Positions 32,590 to 44,513 of a DNA stretch of 64,000 bases are shown one piece after another (positions within the stretch are counted from its first letter, which is position 1; each line of letters begins with the position of its first letter). The stretch comes from Chloranthus sessilifolius (lineage: Eukaryota > Streptophyta > Magnoliopsida > Chloranthales > Chloranthaceae). A model generated the notes under the pieces. The model had not been told where the DNA came from. It was given only the letters and a program-made list of their open reading frames with translations, and did not search any database. A program made the position numbers and the translations under genes. The stretch spans positions 71,451,901-71,515,900 of the forward strand of contig CM037591.1 in NCBI GenBank assembly GCA_021018995.1, given 5' to 3'.

Positions 32590-33900
32590 GACAAAGTTTC
32601 CCCAGCCATTGCCTGGCCTTTTGGGTTATCTATCGATTGAAATGTCAACCAGTCCTCTTCTCTCTTATTTAAAGCAGTCGCTAATTGCCCAATTTGAGCC
32701 CCTAGCGCGGTCATGGAATGCATGAGAGTGATGAGTAAATGCTCCTGGTGGCGGCCCTGTTACTGCCAGTTTTGGATTGCCTGCAACATGACTTCCACCG
32801 AAGTATTATTCCAATGAGGTTTATAGTACTGTTGTCCCTTAGATGGTGAAAAATATTGCGGAGTATATAATGGCCTAGGAGGCTGATTGTTTCTCCGCAT
32901 CAGGTTGGTCTGCTGGGACAGATTTGGATGGTTCCTCCAGCTTGGATTATAGATATTTACACAACCATAATTATTGTCCAAGCTTTGGAAGGAACTTGCG
33001 GTAGTAGGATGTTCTTGGGTCATAGTGGGGGGCATGGGGGCAGCAGGTTGGTTAGAAGCCTCTTGAGCAGGGTTATGGTTGATACCATAAACTGCTCCTC
33101 GTGGAGATGGTGGGTGCAATTTTATACCTAACATGGACTGAAATTTTGTCTTCCTCAACTTCAACTTTGGAAGAAAGTCCATATTTGATTTCAAGTAGTA
33201 CAATCCTCCTCGCTTAAGAGATGTACTTCCTACTTTATCCAGGTCAGTCCTTCTCAATTTAGGGTGTTGCACTGATTCCCTATTGAGCGTCTCAAAAAGT
33301 TTCCATGCATCTATTGTGATCAGTGAGAGAAACATACCCCCACAAGTAACATCAAACCAATGTCGGAATTTTTCATTTAGGCCTTCATAGAAACTGAGCA
33401 CTAATTCCCAGCACGAGACTTCATGATGAGGGCACTGATGTAGAAGCTCATTAAAGCGTTCCCATCTCTCATGAAAAGACTCTTCCAGAGTTTGATAGAA
33501 TACAGTAATTACTTTCCATAATCAACTCGTCTTACAGGTACTTATTGAAGAGTATGTTATGTAACTCTTCCTAAGTGGTAATCGAGTAGATGGGCATAGA
33601 GTTCAGCAACTACTTTGCCCTATCTCTAAGTGAAAATGGAAACAACCTGAACAGAGTGGCCACTTGTGATAAGTTTTTAATTTTAAAGGTAGCACAAATT
33701 TCCAAAAAGTACGTTAGATGCATATGGGGATCCTCATAACCATGCCCATGAAAAATAGGAAGTAATTGAATCACGTTCGGCTTGATCTCGAAGACCCCAT
33801 TACTGGCAGCTACAGGTACACTGATACACGAGGGAGGTGCTAGACTAGCCAGTGTGTAATACTCCCTCAATGTCTTAGCCATATATTCCTCTCCCGCCAT
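32590..33900 (-). pseudogene. RT5 gag
   Basis: Positions 33900-33610 give MAGEEYMAKTLREYYTLASL, FEIKPNVIQLLPIFHGHGYE and LFRLFPFSLRDRAK, a diverged Athila capsid. After broken frames (33609-33402, which still include ERWERFNELLHQCP-like sequence), 33401-32760 gives MLSFYEGLNEKFRHWFDVT, SWRNHPNLSQQTN and a Gln-rich end. 32760-32590 continues with IGQLATALNKREEDW. No clear zinc knuckle survives. The capsid is more divergent than those of RT2 and RT7, in line with greater age or another subfamily. Confidence 0.78.
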
Positions 33901-34269
33901 AATGAATCTAATTGAATGTAGGGTGGGACGGCTAAATATTCAAAACTACGAAGTTTTGAGAAGAATAAGAGCTAGCATGAATTTGCCGGCACGTTCTCTC
34001 AAGCTCAAGGTATGGTTGTGAAAGAGAGAGGAGTAGCAACCAAAACCTTAGCAAAAACAAAAACTAAAAGCAAAGGCAAAAATAAAACATGAATCCTAAG
34101 TAATGAAAACCAGAAGCACATACCTTAGCCTCTCACAGCGTCCCATGATAAGCCTTCGGTAAGTTAAAGCCCTGGGTCTTCTAAGCCTAGAAATAAAAAC
34201 AAACTAGGGTTAGTATAAGGACACAAAAATAAATGAATAAAATGGAAATCAAATAAGATAAAGCCAAAA

Positions 34270-34287
34270 TCCCCGGGAACAACGCCA
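34270..34287 (-). other. RT5 primer binding site
   Basis: The minus strand reads TGGCGTTGTTCCCGGGGA, close to the canonical tRNA-Asp site used by Athila elements. The LTR end is just to the right, near 34290, but its CA is not intact. Confidence 0.82.
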
Positions 34288-34290
34288 AAA

Positions 34291-35488
34291 TCTTAATCAT
34301 TTATAAATTGAAACCTTGCAAGTGCACAAGTTTGAATATACTAGGGCAAGTAAAAGGGTGTCGACTCACAGGGATTTGTCGTTTATCTTGATTTAATGAG
34401 AATTTAGTTATTCCTTCTCTATCTTCTTCTCCTCTTTTCTATTTCTACTTCAGTAAGTATCCAAAAAGTTGGATAACTTCTTCCCATTTACTAATTCTTT
34501 TCTGTAAATCCCATTTCTTCAATCGATTTTCTTCAGATATCCTTTGGATTTTCAGTTTTGGAAGCTCTTTGCTTTTCCTTTCTTTTCTCAGAATCATATT
34601 TTACGAGTTTTGACTTCTTTTCCCATATTTTCTTCTTTATTTCTTTCTTTTGTACCCTTTTTTGGCATATCCCTTATTTGTTTTCTTTTACTTCTTTCAC
34701 TCCCTCATTTTCCCTCCTTTCACAAAATATAAGGGTTAAAGGTTGAAAGTTTTGGGCAGTACATATGGTTAAGGGTTTATAAAATCTTGGTACAAAGAAA
34801 TTCGGTTTAGGGTTCTAATATGGGTTCAAAGGATAAATTTTCTTTCTCTGGGATTTTGGCTTTTTGGATTTGGTTAAACAAGAGATGACCTTCAATCATT
34901 TTTACGATTTACTAGCATAAATACATTATTATTTTGATGCTTCTAATAGATAGTTCTATACAAAAAAATAAGTTATCATAATCATATAATATTTTGATTC
35001 CAAGTCAACAATATGAGATTTTTCTAACAAACAGTAGAGAAGCTCAAAGGAATTTAAGCTTGAATTGAATAGATAACAGTCTCTCTCTCCAAAGAAAGAA
35101 AAAGTTAGTCTCTAAAGCTCACTGGTTATATAATTTTGAAACTATAGTCTAAATATTGCAATTCAGATTAATCTATTGTTTCAAACATTCAATCTGATAT
35201 AGTGTTATTGAAGAGCTAAACATGATTTGTAATTGTTATATTTTCTTATCATAAAACTTCTACTACGATGGGTCGTTAGGTTTTCTAAAATCATTAGTTT
35301 TTTTATCATAATTCACATATGGTGTTTAAATAGTCAAAATTCTAAACTAAGAACTACTAAACTAAGAAAATACTAAAAACTAAAAAATACTAAAAATTGA
35401 AATAGAAAGAAATTTATTTTTGCAAAAATGCTAAAAGTAATGCAAAAATAGAGTGTTATTTACAAAATTAAACTACTATATATAAAAG
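34291..35488 (-). repeat. RT5 LTR, PBS-proximal part
   Basis: The plus strand begins near TTGAAACCTTGCAAGTGCACAAG, with CGACTCACAGGGATTTG at 34360, a landmark of this end of Athila LTRs. The T-rich frame at 34544-34746 is low-complexity LTR sequence. RT6 interrupts it at 35488/35494. After RT6, 43705 onward continues with CCCCCCAAACATAAATTGGA, which may be the next part of the LTR or the PPT. The far edge is not resolved. Confidence 0.6.
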
Positions 35489-35493
35489 GTTAT
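35489..35493. repeat. RT6 target site duplication, left copy
   Basis: GTTAT here directly precedes the TG of the RT6 5' LTR. The same GTTAT follows the 3' LTR at 43705-43709. A matching 5-bp pair shows a single integration event. Confidence 0.92.
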
Positions 35494-37346
35494 TGATAAG
35501 TAGTGAAAAATACCATTTTTTACCCCTAAACACGAGCCTTGAAAGACCCTTGAGAGGACTAAATAAGTGCTTTAGTGTTCATATTGCAGCTAACCAAAAA
35601 GACAGGTCCAAATCCGAAAACCATCCTAAAATGATCAAAAAGCTGACAACGCATGTCAAACTCAAAGAGGGAGTGAAGAAATAGCCTCAGCAATGGCTAA
35701 AAAGGTCCTAAAAGAGCAAGAAAAGAACTGAAGAAGAAGAAGGATCCATTCGCAAAGAAGAATGGAAGCTAAAAGTCAATTCAAGAAGCCTTGAACTTTG
35801 CGAAAAGAAGAAAACACTCCTCGAATAGAAGAATGACCTGCGAAAGAAGAAAACACTACTGCGAAAAAGAAGAGAAGTCCTTTGAAAAGATCTCCGAAGC
35901 CAAAATGCTTTGCGAAAAAGATCTCCTGAAGCCAAAATGCTTTGCGAAAAGATCTCCGAGCCAAAATGCTTTGCGAAGAGCTGGCAAACCAAACTACTTG
36001 AAAAAGCCCTTAAACTATGCGAAATGGCATTACGGGATTTGACTCATCCAAGGGTATTTCAGAAACTTTACGCGCTAATGCGTTTTAAAACCCAAGGACA
36101 TTAGGAAGATTACGAGCACGAACCAAAGGCATATTCGACCCCATGTGAACACCCAAAGATGAAATTACTTGGCGGGAACTTCTAGAAGCTCAAACAGATT
36201 TTGAATTACATAACGTAATTGATGCCTCTGTTTCTGATTGGTGAACCAGATCAAGCATTTCTAATTGGCGAAACGGTCACGGATCACGGTGCTCACTCCT
36301 ATTGGTTGATACTGAGATCTATCCAATTCGATTGGTTGATACACATCCGAGCTTAGGGAAAACTATAAATAGACGAACCATTTGCCCAATTTGGGTATCC
36401 AGTTTTAGAGTTTTCATCTCTGTTTCCCTCATTCGGTCGGATAGCTTATCTGAACCCCTGTAATCCTTCTTGTAGTTTACCTTTGAGAGCCATTGTGAGT
36501 GATTTGTACTTCCAAGTTGTTCAAATCTGAGGGCTCTATGAGAAGCTCGGGTAAGTCCGAGGGCTCTCTAAGAAGTCGTGCTCAGTAATTGTAACGTTGG
36601 ATTTTAAAAGGTTGTAATTTGTGTCTTCTCCATTGGAGTCATGTCGAGGGTTACGAATGATCACCTTAGTGCATTAGACTTCTTTAGATTCACTTATCCG
36701 CATCCAACTTCCCTTAATTCATCATCCCGTAATTAGCGTTGGTAACCTAATTCAAGCGACATTCTGATGATGTTCATGTACGAACTAAAGAATAGGCCTG
36801 ACTAGGCAGCGGATCTGTGACCATTTAAGTGGACAAATCCGACCATAAGTCTAAACCTATTCCTTAATTCGATTTATTTCTCTTACATCTCTTGGTAGCG
36901 GATGAAGATTGAATCGCTCTCGTTGAACTCTGATTCTCCATTAAAATTGAGGCTAAAGTACATGAAGCTATTATTTCGCATTTGTCTTATTTTAAACATC
37001 TCCCCAACTCGGATCTGGATCATGTAGATAGTTCTTTTCTTTATTTGCTTATAGTTAAATGTGACACAATCCAACACTCTCTTTTATCTATTCTTTTAGA
37101 TAATTATAGAGCAGATCCGTAGCACAGACCGGAGGTTTATCTCTCGGTTTAGACAAACTTCTCGTGGGACGATCTTGAAATACTTACTTTTAAAACTTGC
37201 TACAATTGGCCGATCTTGCAGCCGGTGTTAGCCCCAATGTCTTGATATCCCTTTCATAAGTTAACATCCATATAACCTAGCATTCTTTAATTCTTTAATT
37301 TTTGATTCATAATGCACACAATTATGGCACACTTGGAGCGACAACA
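35494..37346 (+). repeat. RT6 5' LTR (1853 bp)
   Basis: It starts TGATAAGTAGTGAAAAATACC and ends GGAGCGACAACA. It contains repeated CTTTGCGAAAAG-like words between 35790 and 36020 (for example ATGCTTTGCGAAAA at about 35907 and 35937). A promoter-like part near 36360 (AACTATAAATAGACG) holds a TATA box, so transcription may start about 30 bp further on. ORFs here are motif-repeat artefacts. Confidence 0.92.
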
Positions 37347-37980
37347 AGTTTTGGCGCATTTGTGGAAGTTTGTTCTAAAATAGGTAGACCTAAGTTTTTT
37401 ATTTTGTAGATTTGATTTTTATTTTAATTTTTCTTTAAACCTGCACTTTGCATTCCAAGTGCTTGATTAAATGTCTCTGACGAGTTTTGTATAGAAAACT
37501 TTTTCTTTAGCAGTAAATTTTTTTTTTTTACGAGTTTTTATTCTTTGCCTTCTAGTTATTTGAATAAATGCGCCACTCTTTTGTCTTTTGTCAAATTTGG
37601 CGTGCTTTGAGTTTTCTTTTATTTTTGTCAATACTTGAATAAAATGCTTGCAGTTTTTGGATGTTTGAGATCTGGGCGTCAACAAGGAGCATCTGGACCA
37701 AAGTCGAGCAGATCGCGCTTGAGTTTGCATCCTTCTCCTTTGCATTCATTTTCTATTTTAAATTCTTGAGAACCAGTCTGTGTTTAATGTTTGTTTTGAT
37801 TATAATTTCTTTGCATCTTTTAGGCATCTTGATTTTTTTACAAAACCAAATACAAAATAAAAGAAGTGAAAACACAAATAGAAAATCTCGAGTTGTTTCT
37901 CATTATTTTCGAAGAGTAAATAAGGGCTCTTGTTGAGCAGGCTGATCAAAACAAGTAAAAAAGCAATTTGGATAGCAATA
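37347..37980 (+). other. RT6 leader with degraded PBS
   Basis: AGTTTTGGCGCATTTGTGG follows the LTR and is a decayed tRNA-Asp site. The following 600 bp hold no recognisable gag; the short frames are AT-rich. Sequence similar to the gag-PR linker of RT7 starts at about 37980, so gag has been deleted. Confidence 0.65.
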
Positions 37981-37981
37981 T

Positions 37982-38780
37982 ATGGTTGATTTACATCAGA
38001 AAATTCAAAAAATGAAAATGAAAAATAACAAAATTGTTGAAAAAGATGAGGAGGAGAAATTTGTTCCTCACCTCCCATTTCCCCATGCAATGAAGTCGAT
38101 TTCTCCTTTTGACAAAGGAAACACAAAAATTGAGGAAATGATGGAGACATTCAAGCAAGTTAAATTAATCTACCTCGCTTGATGCAATCAAACAGGTCCC
38201 TCGCTATGCAAAATTTCTCAAAGAGGTGTGCACCCACAAAAGGCAATCTAGGATACATTTATCCAAGAAGGCCTTTGTGGAGAAAATCAACCAAGTGCTA
38301 TCAATTGCAACACCACCTAAGATGCAAGACCTCTGGAATCCCCACAATCCCCTGCATCATTGGGGAGCACACCATTGAGAAAGCCTTGCTAGATCTGGTG
38401 CTAGTGTCAACTGCTCTGTTTATGAGAAGCTAGGTTTGGGAGAATTGAAACCCACTCAAGTGGTGTTACACTGAATGACAGATCCGAAAGGAAACCTATG
38501 GGGTTGATTGAAGATGTTTTGGTAGGAGTAGACAAGTTTTTCTACCCTCTTGACTTTTTGGTGTTGGACATGGAACCAACCAAAAGTACCACTTGCCATC
38601 CACGTCATTATGGGAAGACCATTCACGGCTCTGACTAATGCATGCATTCAATGCAGTCCGGCATCATGGAGGTGTCTTTTGGAAATATGAAAGTTAAATT
38701 GAATGTGTATAATCTTACTCAACCTCAATTCTCTGGCGAGGAATGTTTCCATGTTGACATCATTGATGAGTGGTGGAGGA
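37982..38780 (+). pseudogene. RT6 protease remnant
   Basis: FVPHLPFPHAMKSISPFDKG and IEEMMETFKQVK are followed, over several frame changes, by PTIPCIIGEHTIEKALLDL. The catalytic GAS is then disrupted by a small deletion. GRPF-like and NACIQC segments end the domain near 38660, and an MKVKLNVYNLTQPQ segment follows. The homology stops at an inverted repeat (38771-38818) where RT should begin. Confidence 0.75.
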
Positions 38781-38993
38781 GTCTTTACAAACATTTACGC
38801 AAGGTAAAGACTCCACCATCTATTCTAATCCTCTGCGCCTTTTCTCTTGTCGAAATCAAAGGTGTAGATCACAACATGCGATCTTTTGAACAAAGAAACT
38901 CACACGGAGGAAACCCTCGGATCAGAATCGCTTCTACTCTTATTCTTTCTGTGATTCTTTGGTACTTAAGCTACATTTGAGGCCATTTTAAAT

Positions 38994-39960
38994 ATGGGAA
39001 AAACCAGAAATCTCTACGCCATGTTCCTAAATCTTGACCAAGAAGGCAAAAACACCCCAAAAGCCAAAGGCAAAGCCAAGAAGTCTGCAAAGAAAACTTT
39101 CAATGGACAAAGCGGATAGGGTTGAAAAGAAAAAAAAAATCGCCATGAGGAGCCCACCCTGCCGCCTCGAGCCAGTCGTGTCCCCATTACCCATTCCTTT
39201 GGTTTTGCCTAACCCATTCATTGATGCCTGAAGCTCATACACGAGCTATTGGTGGATGAAACTTTTTCTCCTCCAAACACGATTCGTGCTATCTTTAAGA
39301 TATCTCAGGGAGGCTTCCCTCGGCACCATCCTCACTCCATTACGAGAAAATTTACCCAAGGATGACAAAGCTATGGTATCGAACCTCACCACGGTCCACA
39401 GAGGAACATCTTGATGTGCCAACCCTAGTTATTTTATAGACAACTGTGACTTAATCAGGATCGCTGAGGACATTGGACATGCCCTAGGGATACCTTTTCA
39501 ATTCAATCTGATGGACCCTTGACTGCTCATCTGAAGTTGCCTCTTTTCAGAGATATGGGCGCCCATTTGACACGGGGCATGGTGGGTTCAGGCAATCAAT
39601 AGTGAGAAGAGATCTGCTTGCAATATCTCGATGGATTCCATACTCGAGAGAGTTTTATGTTCTGGGCACACCAAGAGAGCGAACCCCATCTTAGAAGCCC
39701 TCTTTCACTTCTCTAAGGCAATTCTTCAATGCCCCCATGCCGATCCCGAAGCAATGGTGATGTGAGTGCCAAGGTAAAAAGGAACAAGATTGCTGGCCTC
39801 CCTTTGGAAGACTCATTCTGACCCTCTTAAGAGCCAAGTTTGACATTGATAGGGAAGAGCCCTTTGAGGTACTCCTCCTCACAACTTTGGCAAGAAAGCA
39901 CTGGACCACAAGTCAGCCATGTTAAGAAGAATGAGGGAAGTAGGAGAATCACCGACCCTA
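38994..39960 (+). pseudogene. RT6 ORF2 protein, frames broken
   Basis: MGKTRNLYAMFLNL starts a basic N-terminus (AKGKAKKSAKK, MDKADRVEKKKK), followed in shifting frames by LSLRYLREASLGTILTPLRE, LVIL-type core segments, EVASFRDMGAHLTRGMVG-like sequence, RRDLLAISRWI and FGRLILTLLRAKFDIDREEP-like sequence. It parallels the ORF2 of RT7 throughout. It has at least five frame changes. The Pro/Thr-rich tail seen in RT3 and RT7 is mostly missing. Confidence 0.6.
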
Positions 39961-41808
39961 CCAGGTTTACAAGCCCAATTCATTAATTGTCTCTTTCTTA
40001 TTTTCTTATTTTACGCTTTTATTCTATTGCAATTTTTTGTTATAAGTTGTGCCTAACTTGCTTTTTGTTCTCCCCTATTTGAGAAAAACTTACAACCCTC
40101 CCTACTCCCTTTCCCTTTTTCCTTTTATTTTCTATCAAATTTGATGTGCTTCAGAATCGTCCAGATTATTGTTGTTTCTTGTCTTCCCTAATAATTGTCC
40201 ACCACCTTTGAACCAGTTGAGGACACTTTGTTCCCCATAGGTTTGGGGTGTGGCGGACAAGTCTGCCTAGGAATAGTTAACATAAGAGCAGAATCACCTA
40301 AGTAATTAGGAAATGTATTAATTTACTTTAGAACCATGACAACTAGAAAATTTAAGATTCCCTTGCCCAATTTAGACATTCTAAACCTTGCGATATTCTA
40401 CATTTCCATGATGATTACGCCATAAAAACATACTGGTATGAGCACGTAGTAAGTCAAAAGGAAGAGAAAAAGGTAAAGATATACTTAAAAGCTCAAGGAA
40501 AAACCATAACGTGAGAATTGAGCCCATATATTTTCCATCGTTGAAGAGTGACTGAGGCAATTTTTTCTACGATTCAAAGGATTGGTGAGGCATTAGATCC
40601 ACTAGAAGTTAGGAAACTCCAAATTAAAACAAGTATGACACTCATGAAACGAGGAAAAGATCAAGGCCTTCTTTGGACTTGAACCTATGAGAACCAACCA
40701 AGAAAAATCTGCCCTGCTTTGTACCCCATTTGAGTCAGAATCCTATAATTCTTCATCAAAAATACTCGAAAGTACTTGAACCTATGGAACTAATTCAGCC
40801 TTCCCTCACTCGAGAATTCAGGAGGTAAAGGAGAAAGAATCAAGATGGACCATTTCGGGCAACATCAAGAAAATGAAGAGAAAATACCTCAAAACAGGGC
40901 AATATGGTGACCGAGAAAAGAAGAGACAAACAATGTGAAAAGTTGGGCAAAAAGGCAAAAAAGGGACCTTATGTTGAAAAATGCAAGATCAAAGAAAGAA
41001 CTGATCATTTGTGAATGTGAGAATCTCGAAAAGAAGAAGAAAGAAGCTAAACTCAAAAGGTGGAGTCATGAACCATCTCCTGCACTTCTGAGTTCTCAAA
41101 TTCAAACCTCTGCTCAAATTGCCTTTCCTTGAAACTTCACTCCATAAGCCATACAAACAAACCTAGATTAAAAGCCCTTGTGATCCAAAGTTGAGTGAGC
41201 TGTCATGTGGAGATGAGAAGTGACCCAATCTATGGTGAGGAGATGTCAATGATGCCATTGCCTAAGAATCATGCCTATGCTCATGCTTACAGAGATCCGG
41301 TTGGGAGATGTAAGCTGCTCTTGAGCTTGAGTGAAAATGAACCCTCAACAAAAACAACGATGAGAGTATACCTCGTGAGTATTTGGGTTGGAACTTGAGC
41401 ACCTTAAGTATGACTTATAACCTAACTTTTATCCATAGGATGAGCTTCTTCGGCACATTTGTATGATTTTCTATGTTGTTCACAGATTGGAAATATTGAA
41501 ACATTCATGAGGTTTATAAATGTTTAAATTCTGCAAACAATAATCAAATTTTCTGTTCATCATTGATTCAACAGTAACTAACCCTGCTCCTAGATTGCTC
41601 ACTTGATACTATCGCACTGATGTTAGCTGTTTCATGGAGAAGTTTGGGGGTACCCTCACTGCAAACCCTCAGGAGAGTTCACTCCTCCTCTAGCGATCAC
41701 CTAAGGGGTGAAGAGGCTTGTTGGATATGCTAAATGCACCTGTGCTTCCTACAAAAGTGGCTCTCTATTTTGCTTTTACGTTTCTTTGCTCAGGGCCTAG
41801 CAAATGTT
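39961..41808 (+). other. RT6 3' non-coding region with second PPT-like tract
   Basis: CAGTTGAGGACACTTTGTTC, then AGGTTTGGGG at 40239-40248, repeats the PPT 1570 bp upstream. The later part (TGAGCTGTCATGTGGAGATG at 41198, CTCTAGCGATCACCTAAGG at 41686) matches RT3 and, inverted, RT7. No gene is supported. Confidence 0.7.
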
Positions 41809-41818
41809 AGGTTTGGGG
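41809..41818 (+). other. RT6 polypurine tract
   Basis: AGGTTTGGGG directly precedes TGAAAAGTAGTG, the start of the 3' LTR. Confidence 0.85.
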
Positions 41819-43704
41819 TGAAAAGTAGTGAAAAATACCATTTTTACCCCTAAACACGAGCCTTGAAAGACCCTTGAGAGGACTAAATAAGTGCTTTAGT
41901 GTTCATATTGCAGCTAACCAAAAGACAGGTCCAAATCAAAAACCATCCTAAATGATCAAAAGTCGACAACGCATGTCAAACTCAAAGAGGGAGTGAAGAA
42001 ATAGCCTGAATGGCTAAAAAGGTCCTAAAAGAGCAAGAAAAGACCAAGAAGAAGAAGGATCCATTCGCAAAGAAGAATGGAAGCTAAAGTCAATTCAAGA
42101 AAGAACTTCTACTATTCGCAAAGAACCTTGAACTTTGCGAAAAGAAGAAAACACTCCTCTAATAGAAGAATGACCTTTGCGAAAAGAAGAAAACACTCTA
42201 AAAGAAGAGAAGTCCTTGAAAAGATCTCCGAAGCCAAAATGCTTTGCAAAAGATCTCGAAGCCAAAATGCTTTAAAAAGATCTCCTCAAGCCAAAATGCT
42301 TTGCGAAGAGAGCTTACGAGCCAAACTACTTTATGAAAAAAGCCCTTAAACTATGCGAAATGGCATTCGGGATTTGTGTCGTCCGAAGGTATTTCAGAAA
42401 CTTTACGCGCCTAATGCATTTTAAAACCCAAGGACATTAGGAAGATTCGAGCACGAACCAAAGGCATATTCCACCCCATGTGAACACCCAAAGATGAAAT
42501 TACTTGGCGGAACTTAGAAGCTCAAACAGATTTTGAATTACATAGCAAATTGATGCCTCTGTTTCTGATTGGTGAACGAGATCAAGCATTTACGATTGGC
42601 GAATGATCCGGATCACGGTGCTCGAAACTCCTATTGGTTGATACTGAGATCTATCCAATTACGATTGGTTGATACACATCCGAGTGGCTTAGGGAAAACT
42701 ATAAATAGACGAACCATTTGCCCAATTTGGGTATCCAGATTTTAGAGTTTTCATCTCTGTTTCCCTCATTCGATAGGATATCGAACCCACATAATCCCTT
42801 CTTGTAGTTTACCTTTGAGAGCCATTGTGAGTGATTTGTACTTCAAGTTGGATTCAAGATCAGAATCGAGGGCTCTCGAGAAGCTCGATTTGTAAGTCCG
42901 AGGGCTCTCTAAGAAGTGCTCTGTAATTGTAACGTTGGATTTTAAAGGTTCTTTGTAATTTGTGTCTTCTCCATTGGAGTCATGTCGAGGGTTACGAATG
43001 ATCACCTTAGTGCATTAGACTTCTTTAGATTCACTTATCCGCATCCAACTTCCCTTAATTCATCATCCCATGCGAATTAGCGTTGGTAACCTAATTCAAG
43101 CGATTCTGATGATGTTCATGTTACGAACTAAAGAATTGGCCACTGACTAGTGACGGATCTGTGACCATTTAAGTGGACAAATCACGACCATAAGTCTAAA
43201 CCTATTCCTTAATTCGATTTATTTCTCTTACATCCATCTTTGGTAGCCGATGAAGATTGAATCAGCCTGTTGAACTACAGATTCTCCATTAAAATTCAGA
43301 GGCTAAAGTACATGAAGCTATTATTTCTGCATTTGTCTTATTTTAAACATCTCCCCAACTCGGATCTGGATCATGTAGATAGTTCTTTTCTTTATTTGCT
43401 TATAGTTAAATGTGACACAATCCAACACTCTCTTTTATCTATTCTTTTTAGATAATTATAGAGCCAGATCTGGTAGCACAGATCTGGAGGTTTATCTCTC
43501 AGTTTTGACAAACTTCTCTGTGGACGATCTTGAAATACTTACTTTTAAAACTTGCTACAATTGGCCCTGATCTTGCAGGCCAGTGTTAGCCCCAATGTGC
43601 TGATATCCCTTTCATAAGTTAACATCCATATAACCTAGCATTCTTTAATTCTTTAATTTTTGATTCATAATGCACACAATTATGGCACACTTGGAGCGAC
43701 AACA
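41819..43704 (+). repeat. RT6 3' LTR (1886 bp)
   Basis: It aligns along its whole length with 35494-37346 but with many short replacements and indels, for example around 42100-42360 (inside the motif array) and 43245-43290. It ends GGAGCGACAACA followed by TSD GTTAT. A TATA-like AACTATAAATAGACG is at about 42698. Confidence 0.92.
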
Positions 43705-44513
43705 GTTATATCCCCCCAAACATAAATTGGACAATGCCCTCATTGGCACAAAAAACAGGGGATACTAAAAATTTTAATTTTACCGTAAATTACTTAAAAT
43801 TATTGATATTGCACAAAGTGAAAAAAATATCTTGTCATAAGAATTTCCCCCAAATTTTAGGTAAAACACATCCGACTTATTCTCAGATCATAAGTAACAA
43901 AAATGGGAAAGAAAAATAGTAACTACATTAGAAAGTTAGTCAAAAGAAAATTTCATCTATCCATGGAATATTTACAATGACATGAAAAAAAAACTATTAG
44001 ATAGAAAGTACTGGAAAATTAAAAACTAATTACATGAAGGGTATAAACTTAGGAAAAATCTAGACACACACCATCTCCGACACTGGCAGCAACGTTCGAG
44101 AGAAAATGATGTCTTCAATAAAGATCGGTCCTCGACTTCTAACCACCTTCAATCATAGTCACTCATTTCTTCAACCACAATTTGTAGGATCGCTCCCCCA
44201 AGAGCTGTGAAAACACTCCTCCCTGCCCTTCAAAATCTCTACCAAACAGAACACATCAAAGGTCTTCCTTAGAAGAAATACAATGCTTACTGTGGAAGTG
44301 CTTTGAAGAGTGGGGAAGTGAACACATCTCCAGATCACCCTTCACCTATACTACTCCCCTGCGAAGATTCTATGAAGAGATTGTAACACAACCAAGGGAA
44401 GAAGATAAGCAATGGCGAGAGGTGGCGAGGGACTGTTCAACCCACCATCAACATACAGGAACTTGCACACAGGGTGGGTTGTAATGGTGTAATATTTAGA
44501 AAGTGGGGGAAGG
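43705..44513 (-). other. TSD copy and probable continuation of RT5
   Basis: GTTAT (43705-43709) is the right TSD of RT6. Next, on the minus strand, comes CAATGAGGGCATTGTCCAAT followed by TTTATGTTTGGGGGGATA, the 'GAGGACAATG plus polypurine' block of Athila-type elements, here in RT5's orientation. Whether this is the RT5 PPT or lies within its LTR cannot be decided. The rest (43740-44513) has no supported gene. Confidence 0.5.

Larger units (their letters stand above)
31790..35488 (-). mobile_element. RT5: old Athila-type element, most of pol deleted, cut by RT4
   Basis: Reading leftward: LTR end (35488 to about 34291), PBS, gag, then a jump to post-pol sequence with a motif array and a leader that meets RT4 at 31789. 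No protease core, RT, RNase H or integrase is left. RT6 is inserted on its right side (TSD gttat), and its sequence continues at 43705. The reciprocal 3' half should be beyond RT4's missing 5' half, left of the window. Confidence 0.65.
35494..43704 (+). mobile_element. RT6: pol-deleted Athila-type element with both LTRs and TSD
   Basis: Two related LTRs (35494-37346 and 41819-43704) enclose 4.5 kb. TG...ACAACA ends and identical GTTAT duplications prove the borders. The interior keeps a degraded primer site, a protease remnant, ORF2, the 3' non-coding block and the PPT, but no gag, RT, RNase H or integrase. Its LTRs and ORF2 are closest to RT7 (same KGKAKKSAKK and MDKADRVEKKKK segments), so it could have been mobilised by an RT7-like partner, or the deletions may postdate insertion. 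Confidence 0.92.

Noticed and set aside
35708..36104. Four overlapping frames on both strands, Lys- or Phe-rich
   Set aside because: They arise from repetition of the CTTTGCGAAAAG words in the RT6 LTR.
37440..37980. Frames at 37467-37936 as a possible gag of RT6
   Set aside because: No capsid motif or zinc knuckle is present, and the composition is AT-rich on both strands. gag appears deleted.
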